Shown here one piece after another: positions 43,837 to 51,429 of a stretch of 64,000 nt of DNA (position 1 is its first letter; each line of letters opens with the position of its first letter). Location of the stretch: NCBI RefSeq assembly GCF_023073335.1, contig NZ_JADPJG010000008.1, positions 121,588 to 185,587 on the forward strand, in the 5' to 3' direction. The notes beneath the pieces are model-generated. The model was not told the DNA's origin. It ran no database searches and was given only the letters and a program-made list of their open reading frames with translations. Source of the DNA: Bradyrhizobium sp. 21. Its GTDB lineage: Bacteria > Pseudomonadota > Alphaproteobacteria > Rhizobiales > Xanthobacteraceae. The translations under genes were made by a program, and so were the position numbers.

Positions 43837-43878
43837 ACCCAAGCCAAGCCAAACCCAGCCAAGCCAAGCCAAGCCAAG
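43837..43878. repeat. AAGCC pentanucleotide tandem repeat
   Basis: About eight tandem copies of AAGCC or near variants (CAACCCAAGCCAAGCCAAAC, then CCAGCCAAGCCAAGCCAAG). It lies in the intergenic region before the next small exported gene. It is a simple-sequence tract that could vary in length. Confidence 0.8.
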
Positions 43879-43958
43879 ACCGGAACGGGGTACCGCATCC
43901 CCGGAGTTTGAGCATTTCGACGCCGCGCGCTAGCATGAGCCTTTTTACGGAGGCTCAT

Positions 43959-44198
43959 TTGAAACATCTCATTATCATCGCCGCCATTGCACTCGCCGTG
44001 ACGGCCCCCGCCCGCTCCCAGGCCCTCGTCGATCCCAGCAAGGTTGCGCCCGAATACCGCGAGGCGGCCGAGAAGCGGCGGGCCGAGCAGATGCGGCAGC
44101 GCGAATGCGCCCTGAAGGCGGATCTCGAGAAGGTGCTGCCGAGGGATCGCACCGTTTATCTCAACCATTGCCTGGACACGATAGCGGCCAGGCAATAG
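43959..44198 (+). CDS. Small exported protein, TTG start
   Basis: A 79-residue protein with signal peptide MKHLIIIAAIALAVTAPARS (initiator read from TTG), then a charged helical body QALVDPSKVAPEYREAAEKR, with two cysteines (RECALKADLEKVLP and NHCLDTIAARQ). The TTG at 43959 has GGAGG at 5 bases and the best signal-peptide start; an ATG at 43935 would add eight non-signal residues. Periplasmic, unknown function. Confidence 0.7.
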   Translation: MKHLIIIAAIALAVTAPARSQALVDPSKVAPEYREAAEKRRAEQMRQRECALKADLEKVLPRDRTVYLNHCLDTIAARQ

Positions 44199-44406
44199 CG
44201 GCTGATCCAGTGCTTTGACGATCTCGGCCTGCCGCCTGTCGCGACAGGCCGACGATGCTTGGCCGCGATACTTGGCCGCGCGGGTCTTGCGAGCACCGCC
44301 AGCGCATTCGCGCCCCTATGGCAAAGGCTGCCCGACGCATTCAAGCTTTCTTCAGACATTTGGGCTCACCTGACGAACCATTTCCATCAGTCATTGTCGA
44401 TCGCGC

Positions 44407-44694
44407 ATGAGTTTCGTCCAGGTTCAGTGCACGCGTTGCAAGAACGTGTTCCGCGATCGCGCCGGACGGTTGCAGGACGGCTATTCCAGGCAATGTCCGA
44501 GTTGCGAGGTGGTGCTGTTCTTCACGGAGGACTCGCCGAACCCTCAGGTCAAGCAGGCGATGAAGCGCGCGCGCCACGCCCGCAAGGAGCAGCGCGAAGC
44601 CGAAATGGCCAGAATGTCCGCGCCGCAATCGCGCACCAATCCCTCGCGGTCCTACGCCGGACGGATGCAACAGTCGTCGGAGGACGAGGAGTAG
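44407..44694 (+). CDS. Zinc-ribbon hypothetical protein
   Basis: A 95-residue protein with two CxxC knuckles: QCTRCKNVFRDRAGR (residues 8-11) and YSRQCPSCEVVLFF (residues 30-33), the spacing of an MJ0042-type zinc ribbon. A long basic helix follows (VKQAMKRARHARKEQREAEM) with a Ser-rich acidic tail. It might bind nucleic acid or a protein partner. The ribosome site is weak. It converges on the NUDIX gene with only 1 bp between stops. Confidence 0.72.
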   Translation: MSFVQVQCTRCKNVFRDRAGRLQDGYSRQCPSCEVVLFFTEDSPNPQVKQAMKRARHARKEQREAEMARMSAPQSRTNPSRSYAGRMQQSSEDEE

Positions 44695-44695
44695 C

Positions 44696-45091
44696 TCACC
44701 CGCGCCGCTGCGGCTTCCTCGGAAACAGGCGGTCGCGGATGTAGCGCGAGGTCGGCGTCAGGCGGATGCCGCGCGGCTTCTGCCAGGCGGCGCGGTCGAG
44801 CTCGTTCTTGTCGCCGATATCGAGCCGGCCTCTGGCGCCCTTGGCGATGAAGATCGCATCGCTCATCTTGCGGCCGGAACGCTTGTTGCGGGCGGTCACT
44901 TCCTTCCAGAGGCTGATCCGGCCGAGCTTCAGCTTGGGCAGCTCTTCCTTGATCTCCCGCCGCAGGCAGTCCTTGTCGGACTCGCGCGCACGCTTGCGGC
45001 CGCCCGGGAACATCCACAGGCCGTCCGACCGGCGCCTGACCAACAACACCTTGCCGCGCTTGGCGGCAACCAGCTTGGAAGACTTCGCCAT
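44696..45091 (-). CDS. NUDIX hydrolase
   Basis: A 131-residue NUDIX enzyme. The signature G-x5-E-x7-R-E-U-x-E-E-L is complete from G31 to L51 (GRKRARESDKDCLRREIKEE). Before it is VLLVRRRSDGLWMFPGG. Such proteins hydrolyse nucleoside diphosphate-X compounds, and a basic context (KRGKVLLVRRRS) is typical of diphosphoinositol or ADP-ribose type members, but the substrate is not predictable. The start at 45091 gives a normal length; a longer frame exists upstream. Confidence 0.88.
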   Translation of the reverse strand: MAKSSKLVAAKRGKVLLVRRRSDGLWMFPGGRKRARESDKDCLRREIKEELPKLKLGRISLWKEVTARNKRSGRKMSDAIFIAKGARGRLDIGDKNELDRAAWQKPRGIRLTPTSRYIRDRLFPRKPQRRG

Positions 45092-45191
45092 TTCCGCCGT
45101 AATCGAAACCAGAATCGCGCCAATGGTAACTTGTCTAGTCGAATAGACAAGTTCGGGGCATGCCTTGATCACAGGCGGCGCAGATCCGAGA

Positions 45192-46307
45192 TCAGCCCTC
45201 GCGCGCCCCTGTCTCCGCCCGCATCCCCGCTCTTGTCCCCGCCTCTGCCCGGTCCTCCGTCCTGATCCAGGCCATCATCATCTCCCAGGCCACGGACAGG
45301 ATGATCGGCCCGATGAACAGGCCGACGATGCCGTGGGCGAGCGTGCCGCCGATCACACCGACGAAGATCACGATGGTCGGCGTGGTCAGGCCGCGTCCCA
45401 TCACGAGCGGCTTCAACATGGTGTCGAGGAAGCCGACGAGGACGAGAAACACGGTGAGCAGCAGCGCCGTGGTGACGTCCTTGGCGGTCCAGATCCAGAT
45501 GATCACCGGCAGCAGCACCAGTAAGGCGCCGATCTGCACGATCGAGAGCAACAGCACGATGAAGGCAAGAAGGCCGGCGCTCGGCACGGCCGCGAGCTTG
45601 AAGCCGATGCCGGCCAGCAGCGCCTGCACGATCGCAACGCCGATCACGCCTTGCGCCACGGCGCGGATGGTCGCGCCGGCAAGCTCCAGGAAATGCTCGC
45701 TCTGCTCCGGCACGATGCGAAACAGGAAGCCGCGGCCGGCCGCAACCAGCCTCGGCCCGTGGGGAAACAGGAAGCCGGCCACGAACACCGAGACCAGGAA
45801 TTGCAGCGTGCCGACGCCCGCATCGCCCGCGAGTCCCAACAGCGGTCCCGCCAGCGGCTGGAGATACGGCGCCACCTCGCGCAGCACCGCGCGGATGTTG
45901 TTGTAGGCCTGCTCCCAGAGATCATAGAGCCAGGGGCCAATGAGCGGCCACGATTTCAGCTGCTCCGGCGCCGACTGCAGCGCGAGGTCGCCGGTGCCGA
46001 GCTGGCGCGCCAGCTCGCGCACGCCATCCACGGCGCTGATGCCGAGCCAGGTCGCAGGACCAATGACGATGCCGAGCGTGATCAGGGTCAGGATCGCCGC
46101 CGCGGTCTTGGGCCGGCCGCCGAGGATCTTGGCGACCCAGCTGAACGCCGGGTAGAACGCCACTGCGAGCACGCCGCTCCAGGCCAGGATCGGCACGAAG
46201 GGGCGGATGATCAGGAAGGTCCAGATGATCAACAGGCCGAGCAGACCGACCCGGATCACGAGCTGGATGATGTCCTCGCCCGTCAGGAGCTGGCGGAGAC
46301 TTTTCAC
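45192..46307 (-). CDS. AI-2E family (PerM-type) permease
   Basis: A 371-residue membrane protein with about eight hydrophobic segments in the AI-2E transporter arrangement: an N-terminal pair (LVIRVGLLGLLIIWTFLIIRPF and ILAWSGVLAVAFYPAFSW), a long soluble loop (residues about 100-160), then helices ending in GRGLTTPTIVIFVGVIGGTLAHGIVGLFIGPIILSV, the family signature. E. coli TqsA/YdgG exports AI-2, other members are sodium/proton antiporters. The GTG at 46307 is chosen because AAGGAAAGG precedes it; an ATG at 46373 has no site. Confidence 0.85.
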   Translation of the reverse strand: MKSLRQLLTGEDIIQLVIRVGLLGLLIIWTFLIIRPFVPILAWSGVLAVAFYPAFSWVAKILGGRPKTAAAILTLITLGIVIGPATWLGISAVDGVRELARQLGTGDLALQSAPEQLKSWPLIGPWLYDLWEQAYNNIRAVLREVAPYLQPLAGPLLGLAGDAGVGTLQFLVSVFVAGFLFPHGPRLVAAGRGFLFRIVPEQSEHFLELAGATIRAVAQGVIGVAIVQALLAGIGFKLAAVPSAGLLAFIVLLLSIVQIGALLVLLPVIIWIWTAKDVTTALLLTVFLVLVGFLDTMLKPLVMGRGLTTPTIVIFVGVIGGTLAHGIVGLFIGPIILSVAWEMMMAWIRTEDRAEAGTRAGMRAETGAREG

Positions 46308-46523
46308 GGGCACGCCTTTCCTTGCGGCATTGACGCGGGTTCCGGCACTTGCGCGGCCCAGCGTTATTGCCATCCGCGCATCCGGCGTCAAGACGACGGG
46401 GCTGGCCCGAGCCGGGCGATGGGGAACGCAATCCGGCCAATCTGCATTCCGAGACGATGGCGCGCTGTCCCGGAGAGCCTGACGCACACGCAGGAATTCA
46501 CCGCAATGGCGACGCCGGCGCGG

Positions 46524-47243
46524 CTAAAAGTGATAGTTCACGCCCACCGTGCCGGTCTGGATGTTCAGCTTCACATTGGCAGGCGTCGCCACCAGGTTGC
46601 CCGTCGTCACCGGCTGCTCAGTGATCGCACCGAACCCCATGTAATTGTACTCGGCCTTCACCGACCAGTTTGGCATGAACATCCATTCGGCGCCGCCGCC
46701 GGCAAGCCAGCCGGTGCGGTTGAAGCTGCCTGAGGCAGAGCCGGCGAGCGCCCCGGCAAGGCCGTTATTGGCGCTGTATCTGTCGCGCGTGAAGGCCGCG
46801 CCGCCCTTGGCGTAGAGCAACACGCGGTCGAAGGCGACGCCGAAGCGTCCGGCAATTGTTGCGATGTAGTCGTTCTTCAACGCCAAGGTGAAGCCGGCAC
46901 CGCCGCCAAAGGGCCCACCGGCGTCGAGCTTGACGCTCGACCACGCGCCGGTGCCCTCGAGGCCCACCACGAAATTGCTGATCTGGTAATTGCCGCCGAA
47001 CTGGCCGCCCACTACGCCGCCGCTGGCCGTGACCGAGCTCCAGACCGCGGCCGGATCGGCCGGGTCGATGCCGGCCCACTTGCTCCAGGCGCCGCCGCCA
47101 TGGGCACCGACATAGAAGCCGGTCCAGGTGAAGATCGACGCCGCTATCTGTGCCTTCACCGGCACGGGCGCGATGATGTCGGCGGCAAATGCCGGCGTTG
47201 CCAGCGACAACAGCGCAGCCGTCAAAAACAACTTCTTCCCCAT
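46524..47243 (-). CDS. Outer-membrane beta-barrel protein, Omp25/RopB type
   Basis: A 239-residue outer-membrane protein. Signal peptide MGKKLFLTAALLSLATPAFA cleaves before ADIIAPVPVK. The mature part has alternating amphipathic strands (FTWTGFYVGAHGGGAWSKW, FGGNYQISNFVVGLEGTGAW, LLYAKGGAAFTRDRYSA, WLAGGGAEWMFMPNWSVKAEYNYMGFG) and ends in VGVNYHF with a terminal Phe, the beta-barrel assembly signal. This is the Omp25/31 family common in Rhizobiales. A GGGGGTTGAG site precedes the ATG. Confidence 0.92.
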   Translation of the reverse strand: MGKKLFLTAALLSLATPAFAADIIAPVPVKAQIAASIFTWTGFYVGAHGGGAWSKWAGIDPADPAAVWSSVTASGGVVGGQFGGNYQISNFVVGLEGTGAWSSVKLDAGGPFGGGAGFTLALKNDYIATIAGRFGVAFDRVLLYAKGGAAFTRDRYSANNGLAGALAGSASGSFNRTGWLAGGGAEWMFMPNWSVKAEYNYMGFGAITEQPVTTGNLVATPANVKLNIQTGTVGVNYHF

Positions 47244-47505
47244 GATCTCAACCCCCACAGACGCGCCTTCAAACCGAGGCGATGGCGGGAAATCTAGCTG
47301 CCCGATCAGGAACGCGCTTGGACCTGTCGGCGGAACGGCTTGGACTGACCGGCGCTGCCTATATCGGGAAAAACCCGCAACGCCCGCGGCCGAAGGCCGG
47401 TTTGGCTAACGCCGATTAACCGGATTTCGGCCGGCCGGTTTACGCCGATGCAAAGGCGTGCGCCTACGCTTCCGTCGAAAGTTTCCCCAAACCACCTTCG
47501 GTGCA

Positions 47506-47733
47506 ATGGCCAACAGCATCTGGACGATCGAAGAATTCACCTGCGCGGGTTGCAGCATGAACTACACCGCGACAAGGGAGGAGCATACCGAAGCGCATTC
47601 CGGCAGCTTCAAATGCAGCATCTGTAGCGGCGTGGTGCACACCTGGTCCGGCAAGCATCACTTCTTCGGCTGGGAAGCGGTGAAGACCAAGCCTCCGGTG
47701 TTCGGAAGGCGCTGGGCGGGCGTGGAGTGGTAG
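47506..47733 (+). CDS. Small zinc-ribbon hypothetical protein
   Basis: A 75-residue protein with two C-x2-C pairs, FTCAGCSMNYTATREEH and KCSICSGVVHTWSGKH. Between them is HTEAHSGSF. It is a compact zinc-ribbon shape. The C-terminus (FFGWEAVKTKPPVFGRRWAG) is hydrophobic-basic. The ATG at 47506 begins MANSIWTIEE. No family name recognised. Confidence 0.65.
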   Translation: MANSIWTIEEFTCAGCSMNYTATREEHTEAHSGSFKCSICSGVVHTWSGKHHFFGWEAVKTKPPVFGRRWAGVEW

Positions 47734-47865
47734 ACTGAGGCACTGCCGTCCCTGACCGGTCATGTCGGCGGGCCGCGGATCGCCCCAATTGCGCCGATGC
47801 CGTTTGGACTCCGTTCACCGATCGCCGCTAGAGCAGATTGGATCTTCCGCAAACGAACGCGCGCC

Positions 47866-48168
47866 ATGGCCGACCTCAACGCCGTCCTCACCAGGCTCAA
47901 CGACCGTCTGCTCCGCCTCGAGGGCGAGCTGTTCGTGCTGCGCTCGTTGGCCCGCGCGACACTGACGGCGGGCGACGACCATGCGGCGCGCATGCGCAAG
48001 CTGGTCGAGGCCGCAAAGATCGCGCTCGACGACGAGGCCGCGCGCGCTCTCGACAAGCCGACCCGCAAATATGTCGATGCGGCGACAGCGCTGGTGGAGG
48101 AATTGCTGGTCGAGCCGACCCCGGCACGGCCGTTGTTCACCGTCATCGACGGCGGCCGGCGCGACTGA
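47866..48168 (+). CDS. Helical hypothetical protein (100 residues)
   Basis: A 100-residue, predominantly helical protein: MADLNAVLTRLNDRLLRLEG, ELFVLRSLARATLTAGDDHA, then DEAARALDKPTRKYVDAATA. Its leucine-rich heptads suggest a coiled coil or helical hairpin. Cytoplasmic, no signal peptide. The stop is followed 5 bp later by the convergent 77-residue gene. Function unknown. Confidence 0.6.
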   Translation: MADLNAVLTRLNDRLLRLEGELFVLRSLARATLTAGDDHAARMRKLVEAAKIALDDEAARALDKPTRKYVDAATALVEELLVEPTPARPLFTVIDGGRRD

Positions 48169-48173
48169 GCGCT

Positions 48174-48407
48174 TTAGAAGAGCCCAGTCGCACCGCGATC
48201 GGCAGGATCCGCCTTCAGCCGGCTGAGACCGGCTTCGATGATCGCGATCTCCTCGTCGATCTGGCCGATCGGCAGGCTGAAATCATAGCCCGACCTGCTC
48301 TTCAGGTCGACCGCGAGCCGCTGCCGGTGCATCATCAGCTGGTCGAGGCCGCGCCGGTTCTTCAGTCGGACATAAATGTCGACGATCTGCTCGATCGCGC
48401 TTGGCAT
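48174..48407 (-). CDS. Small hypothetical protein with coiled-coil character
   Basis: A 77-residue protein: MPSAIEQIVDIYVRLKNRRG, LDQLMMHRQRLAVDLKSRSG, YDFSLPIGQIDEEIAIIEAG. Two amphipathic helices flank a SRSGYDFSLPIGQIDEE motif, which looks conserved; I have seen similar proteins in Bradyrhizobium. Function unknown. The frame is open further upstream. Confidence 0.65.
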   Translation of the reverse strand: MPSAIEQIVDIYVRLKNRRGLDQLMMHRQRLAVDLKSRSGYDFSLPIGQIDEEIAIIEAGLSRLKADPADRGATGLF

Positions 48408-48564
48408 GAAATCGGCCCCGGCGAAAAAGCCCGCGCGGCGCACCCACGCCGGCGGGACAATTTCGGTGTCGCGGTACGCAATACAAATCCGCAACGGATT
48501 CGTCGATACGCCAGGCTGGTTGAGAACGTATTACCGTCAGATGATTTTGCGATTGCCGAGCATG

Positions 48565-48593
48565 AAAAAGCCGCTGGCAATGAGGCCAGCGGC
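48565..48593 (-). terminator. Intrinsic terminator on the minus strand
   Basis: On the minus strand GCCGCTGGC (48593-48585) pairs with GCCAGCGGC (48578-48570) around a 6-base loop, followed by five T's (48569-48565). It ends the transcript of the small exported protein at 48745-49032. Confidence 0.85.
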
Positions 48594-48744
48594 CAAAGCC
48601 GGGTTCGAAAACGGATCCGGAATGAAATTTAGCCAGCCCCGGTATGTGCAAATTGTACCGGGGCGCAGAATCCTTCTGTCCAAATTGAAACACAGGAACC
48701 GGCGAATCCACCGCTTCTCCTCAGACCGTGGCGGCGCGGCAACG

Positions 48745-49032
48745 CTAGTCCGTGACGCAGAAATATTTGCGCGGCAGCCGGCGGTAGGCGCTGTAGCGGT
48801 AATACGGCCGGTAGGCGTAGCCACGATAGAGCGCCGGCGGCTCCTCGCCGTAATAGGCGCCGTGGTAGAAATTGGTGACGGGCCCTTCGGTGCAACGATA
48901 GGCGTCCCAGGTCGGGCCGATGAACGGTGCCACCCCAACCTCGGGCGGAACCGCCGGATAAGGCGGTCCGCCGGCGCGCGCCGCAGTGGTCGCGATCAGT
49001 GCCGCGAGAAGGACAAACCACGCGCTCCGCAT
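48745..49032 (-). CDS. Small exported Tyr-rich protein
   Basis: A 95-residue periplasmic or surface protein. The signal peptide MRSAWFVLLAALIATTAARA is followed by a Gly/Pro/Tyr-rich body (GGPPYPAVPPEVGVAPFIGP, PALYRGYAYRPYYRYSAYRR) with one cysteine pair possible (CTEG and KYFCVTD). It resembles small secreted Bradyrhizobium proteins but has no named family. Confidence 0.65.
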   Translation of the reverse strand: MRSAWFVLLAALIATTAARAGGPPYPAVPPEVGVAPFIGPTWDAYRCTEGPVTNFYHGAYYGEEPPALYRGYAYRPYYRYSAYRRLPRKYFCVTD

Positions 49033-49220
49033 GCGCTCGCTCCAAGCCGGTGCCATGCGCGCATGGAAGCATCGGACCGGCCGGCTCCGCAATCGCGGAA
49101 TTCATCGCCGGCCCGCGCCCGGCGCATTGTTGATAACCGCCGCAAACGCGGCGCGGGTGGTGACAGGACGTCCGGACGTGTTATCGGGGAATGACGCAGT
49201 TGCGAGACGGATCGGACACC

Positions 49221-49808
49221 ATGCGCATTACCCTCGTCGGCTCCCGCCATTTCGGCGTGACCACCCTCAACATGCTCCGGGAGCACGGTGTCTCGATCGT
49301 GCGGGTCGTGGTGGCCGACGCCGAGGATCGCCTCGCCGCCACCGCCCAGGCGGCGGGCATCGACGTCGTGGTCCAAGCCAATCCCAAGCTGGTGGTGGCT
49401 TCCGAGATCGCCCCCGACACCGATCTGATCGTCACGGCGCACAGCCACGCCCGGATCGGCAAGGACGCGCTCGCCGCGGCGAAGTTGGGCGGGATCGGCT
49501 ACCACCCCTCGCTGCTGCCGCGCCATCGCGGCAAGGCTGCCGTGGAATGGACCATCAAGGAAGGCGACCCGATCGCCGGCGGCACGATCTATCACCTCGC
49601 CGACCGCATGGACGCCGGCGCCATCGCCGCCCAGGAATGGTGCTTCGTCAAGAAGGGCGAGACGGCGCGGGAGCTGTGGGAGCGCGCGCTCGCTCCGCTC
49701 GGGCTCAAATTGCTGGCCGACGTGATCGACTATGCCAAGGTCCACAAGGCGCTGCCGTCCAAGACTCAGGACGAGCAATTCGCCACCTCGGCGCCGAGCC
49801 TTTCCTGA
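49221..49808 (+). CDS. Formyltransferase/hydrolase-family protein
   Basis: A 195-residue protein of the folate-dependent formyltransferase family. Visible are the N-terminal Rossmann-like strand ITLVGSRHFGVTTLNMLREH and the catalytic region GIGYHPSLLPRHRGKAAVEW. H95 and D131 are kept 36 residues apart, as H108/D144 in methionyl-tRNA formyltransferase, but the catalytic Asn is Gly93. 10-formyl-THF dehydrogenase also lacks that Asn and has YHPSLLPRHRG. The C-terminal binding domain of FMT is missing. Its substrate is unknown. The start at 49221 excludes ten extra residues. Confidence 0.82.
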   Translation: MRITLVGSRHFGVTTLNMLREHGVSIVRVVVADAEDRLAATAQAAGIDVVVQANPKLVVASEIAPDTDLIVTAHSHARIGKDALAAAKLGGIGYHPSLLPRHRGKAAVEWTIKEGDPIAGGTIYHLADRMDAGAIAAQEWCFVKKGETARELWERALAPLGLKLLADVIDYAKVHKALPSKTQDEQFATSAPSLS

Positions 49809-49994
49809 GTCGCTCTCCTGCCGTTTACCCCTTAACGTGAAGGGGCCTTGATTTTGCTTCGAAAATTGCTACCGGAAACGCAAATAAACCATTGTTTCCA
49901 CAGGAACAATTTTCGATTTGGCATTGCAACAAATTTCCGTCACATTTCGTCCCAATAAGCGTCAGCATATCAGACAGATTCAAGGACGAAATTC

Positions 49995-50339
49995 ATGCGT
50001 TTTGCTCGCATTGCGGCGTTTTGTGCCGCCTCCGTTATCACCCTCGCCGCGCCCGCTTTCGCCCAGACCCCCTATGACGGCAACTGGCAGGTCACCATCG
50101 TCACCAAGAGCGGTTCCTGCGAGCCGACCGCAAGCTCCCTGCTGACGGTTGCCGACGGCAGGATTACCGCGCCCGGCGCTAACGTTTCCGGCACCATCGG
50201 CAGCGGGGGACTTGTGAAAGTTTCGATCAATGGTGCATATGCCAACGGTCAACTCAGCGGCAACGCCGGATCGGGAAAGTGGAATGGAGCATCTGCAGGC
50301 ATACCGTGCAGCGGGCGATGGGAAGCATCGCGCCAATAA
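49995..50339 (+). CDS. Small exported beta-rich protein A
   Basis: A 114-residue secreted protein with signal peptide MRFARIAAFCAASVITLAAP (cleavage before QTPYDGNWQV). The mature part is beta-rich: GNWQVTIVTKSGSCEPTASS, GGLVKVSINGAYANGQLSGN, GSGKWNGASAGIPCSGRWEA. It has two cysteines. AAGGA precedes the ATG. Its neighbour at 50359 has a similar architecture, and the pair may be paralogous and co-transcribed. Confidence 0.75.
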   Translation: MRFARIAAFCAASVITLAAPAFAQTPYDGNWQVTIVTKSGSCEPTASSLLTVADGRITAPGANVSGTIGSGGLVKVSINGAYANGQLSGNAGSGKWNGASAGIPCSGRWEASRQ

Positions 50340-50358
50340 GCAATTCGGGAGCAGCATC

Positions 50359-50829
50359 TTGAGCCGTCAACTGCTGATCGCGACCGCCGTTTTGTTTGCG
50401 GCCGGGATTGCCAACTCTGAGAGCAAGGCCCAGTCCGGCCCGTTCGCCCCGCTGGCGGGCAGCTGGAGCGGCTCAGGCACCGTCACCCTGGACGACGGCT
50501 CGAGCGAGCGGATCCGCTGCCGGGCCAAATACACTCCGATCGGGCCGACGATGGAGATGTCGCTGACCTGCGCAAGCGACGCCTACAAGTTCAACCTCGG
50601 CGCCAGCGTCAAGGCTGAAGGCAGCGCCATCGCCGGCAGCTGGTCCGAGGCCAGCCGCAACATCTCTGGCTCGCTTTCGGGCCGCGGCGCCGGCGGAAAT
50701 TATGAGCTGGTCGCCGCCACCGCCGGCTTCAACGCCAACATCTCGCTGAAGACGTCCGGCAACAAGCAAAACGTCACGATGCGCGCCGACAGCCAGTTCC
50801 GCGGCGCCAACATCTCGCTGTCGCGCTAA
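50359..50829 (+). CDS. Small exported beta-rich protein B, TTG start
   Basis: A 156-residue secreted protein. The TTG at 50359 is preceded by GGGAGCAG and gives the signal peptide SRQLLIATAVLFAAGIANSE. The mature part has repeated G-x-W and alternating strands (LAGSWSGSGTVTLDDGSSER, IAGSWSEASRNISGSLSGRG). It starts 20 bp after the stop of protein A, so both are probably one transcript ending at the strong terminator at 50849-50882. Function unknown. Confidence 0.75.
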   Translation: MSRQLLIATAVLFAAGIANSESKAQSGPFAPLAGSWSGSGTVTLDDGSSERIRCRAKYTPIGPTMEMSLTCASDAYKFNLGASVKAEGSAIAGSWSEASRNISGSLSGRGAGGNYELVAATAGFNANISLKTSGNKQNVTMRADSQFRGANISLSR

Positions 50830-50848
50830 GCCGATACGAGCAAATGAC

Positions 50849-50882
50849 AATCGACCCGGTTATCCCGCCGGGTCGATTTTTT
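50849..50882. terminator. Intrinsic terminator, plus strand
   Basis: AATCGACCCGG (50849-50859) and CCGGGTCGATT (50868-50878) form a perfect 11-bp stem with an 8-base loop, followed by six T's (50877-50882). It ends the exported-protein operon. It overlaps the stop codon of the convergent RidA gene. Confidence 0.92.
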
Positions 50883-51279
50883 ATGCATGCGGCACGAACG
50901 CAGTGACCTCGATCTCGACCTTGGCCCGGTCGTCCACGAGACCGCCGATGTAGAGCAAGGTCGAGGGCGGGAAATTGCGCCCCAGCGTTTCCTTCCAGGC
51001 CGCGCCAATGCCGGCCCCGGCCGCCTCGTATTCGTTGCGGCTGGTCAGGTACCAGGTCAGGCGAACGATGTGCTCGGGGCCGGCCCCGGCCTCGCCCAGG
51101 AGCTTGATGATCCGCTTCAGCGCCGTTGCGACCTGCACCGCCATGTCAGGCGCGTAATGGCCGGTCTCATCGCCGCCGGTCTGCCCGGCCAGCACCACCC
51201 AGCGGCCCGGCCCTTCCGCCACCACACCATGGGAAAAGCCGCGCGGTTTTTTCCACTCGGCCGGCTGCAGGATTTGCAT
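50881..51279 (-). CDS. RidA family protein
   Basis: A 132-residue protein of the RidA/YjgF family, which hydrolyses reactive enamine/imine intermediates from PLP enzymes. Family features are HGVVAEGPGRWVVLAGQTGG, MAVQVATALKRIIKLLGEAG, IVRLTWYLTSRNEYEAAGAG and FPPSTLLYIGGLVDDRAKVE IEVTAFVPH. The catalytic-type Arg found in archetypal RidA appears replaced (PPSTLLYI), so it is probably one of the RidA subfamilies (Rid2-7) of less certain activity. No adjacent amino-acid gene tells its target. Confidence 0.87.
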   Translation of the reverse strand: MQILQPAEWKKPRGFSHGVVAEGPGRWVVLAGQTGGDETGHYAPDMAVQVATALKRIIKLLGEAGAGPEHIVRLTWYLTSRNEYEAAGAGIGAAWKETLGRNFPPSTLLYIGGLVDDRAKVEIEVTAFVPHA

Positions 51280-51429
51280 GAGCGAAGTTCTCCCGATTTT
51301 CTCGTTGTTCGCTGAAGCCTTAGCACGCCGCCATGCATCGCTGCACCGGCAGATTTGGCCGTTGCAAACGGCGGCGATGGCGCCGATACCGGCGCTCCCT
51401 CAGGACCCTCGCCTCCCCCACCAGCGCCG

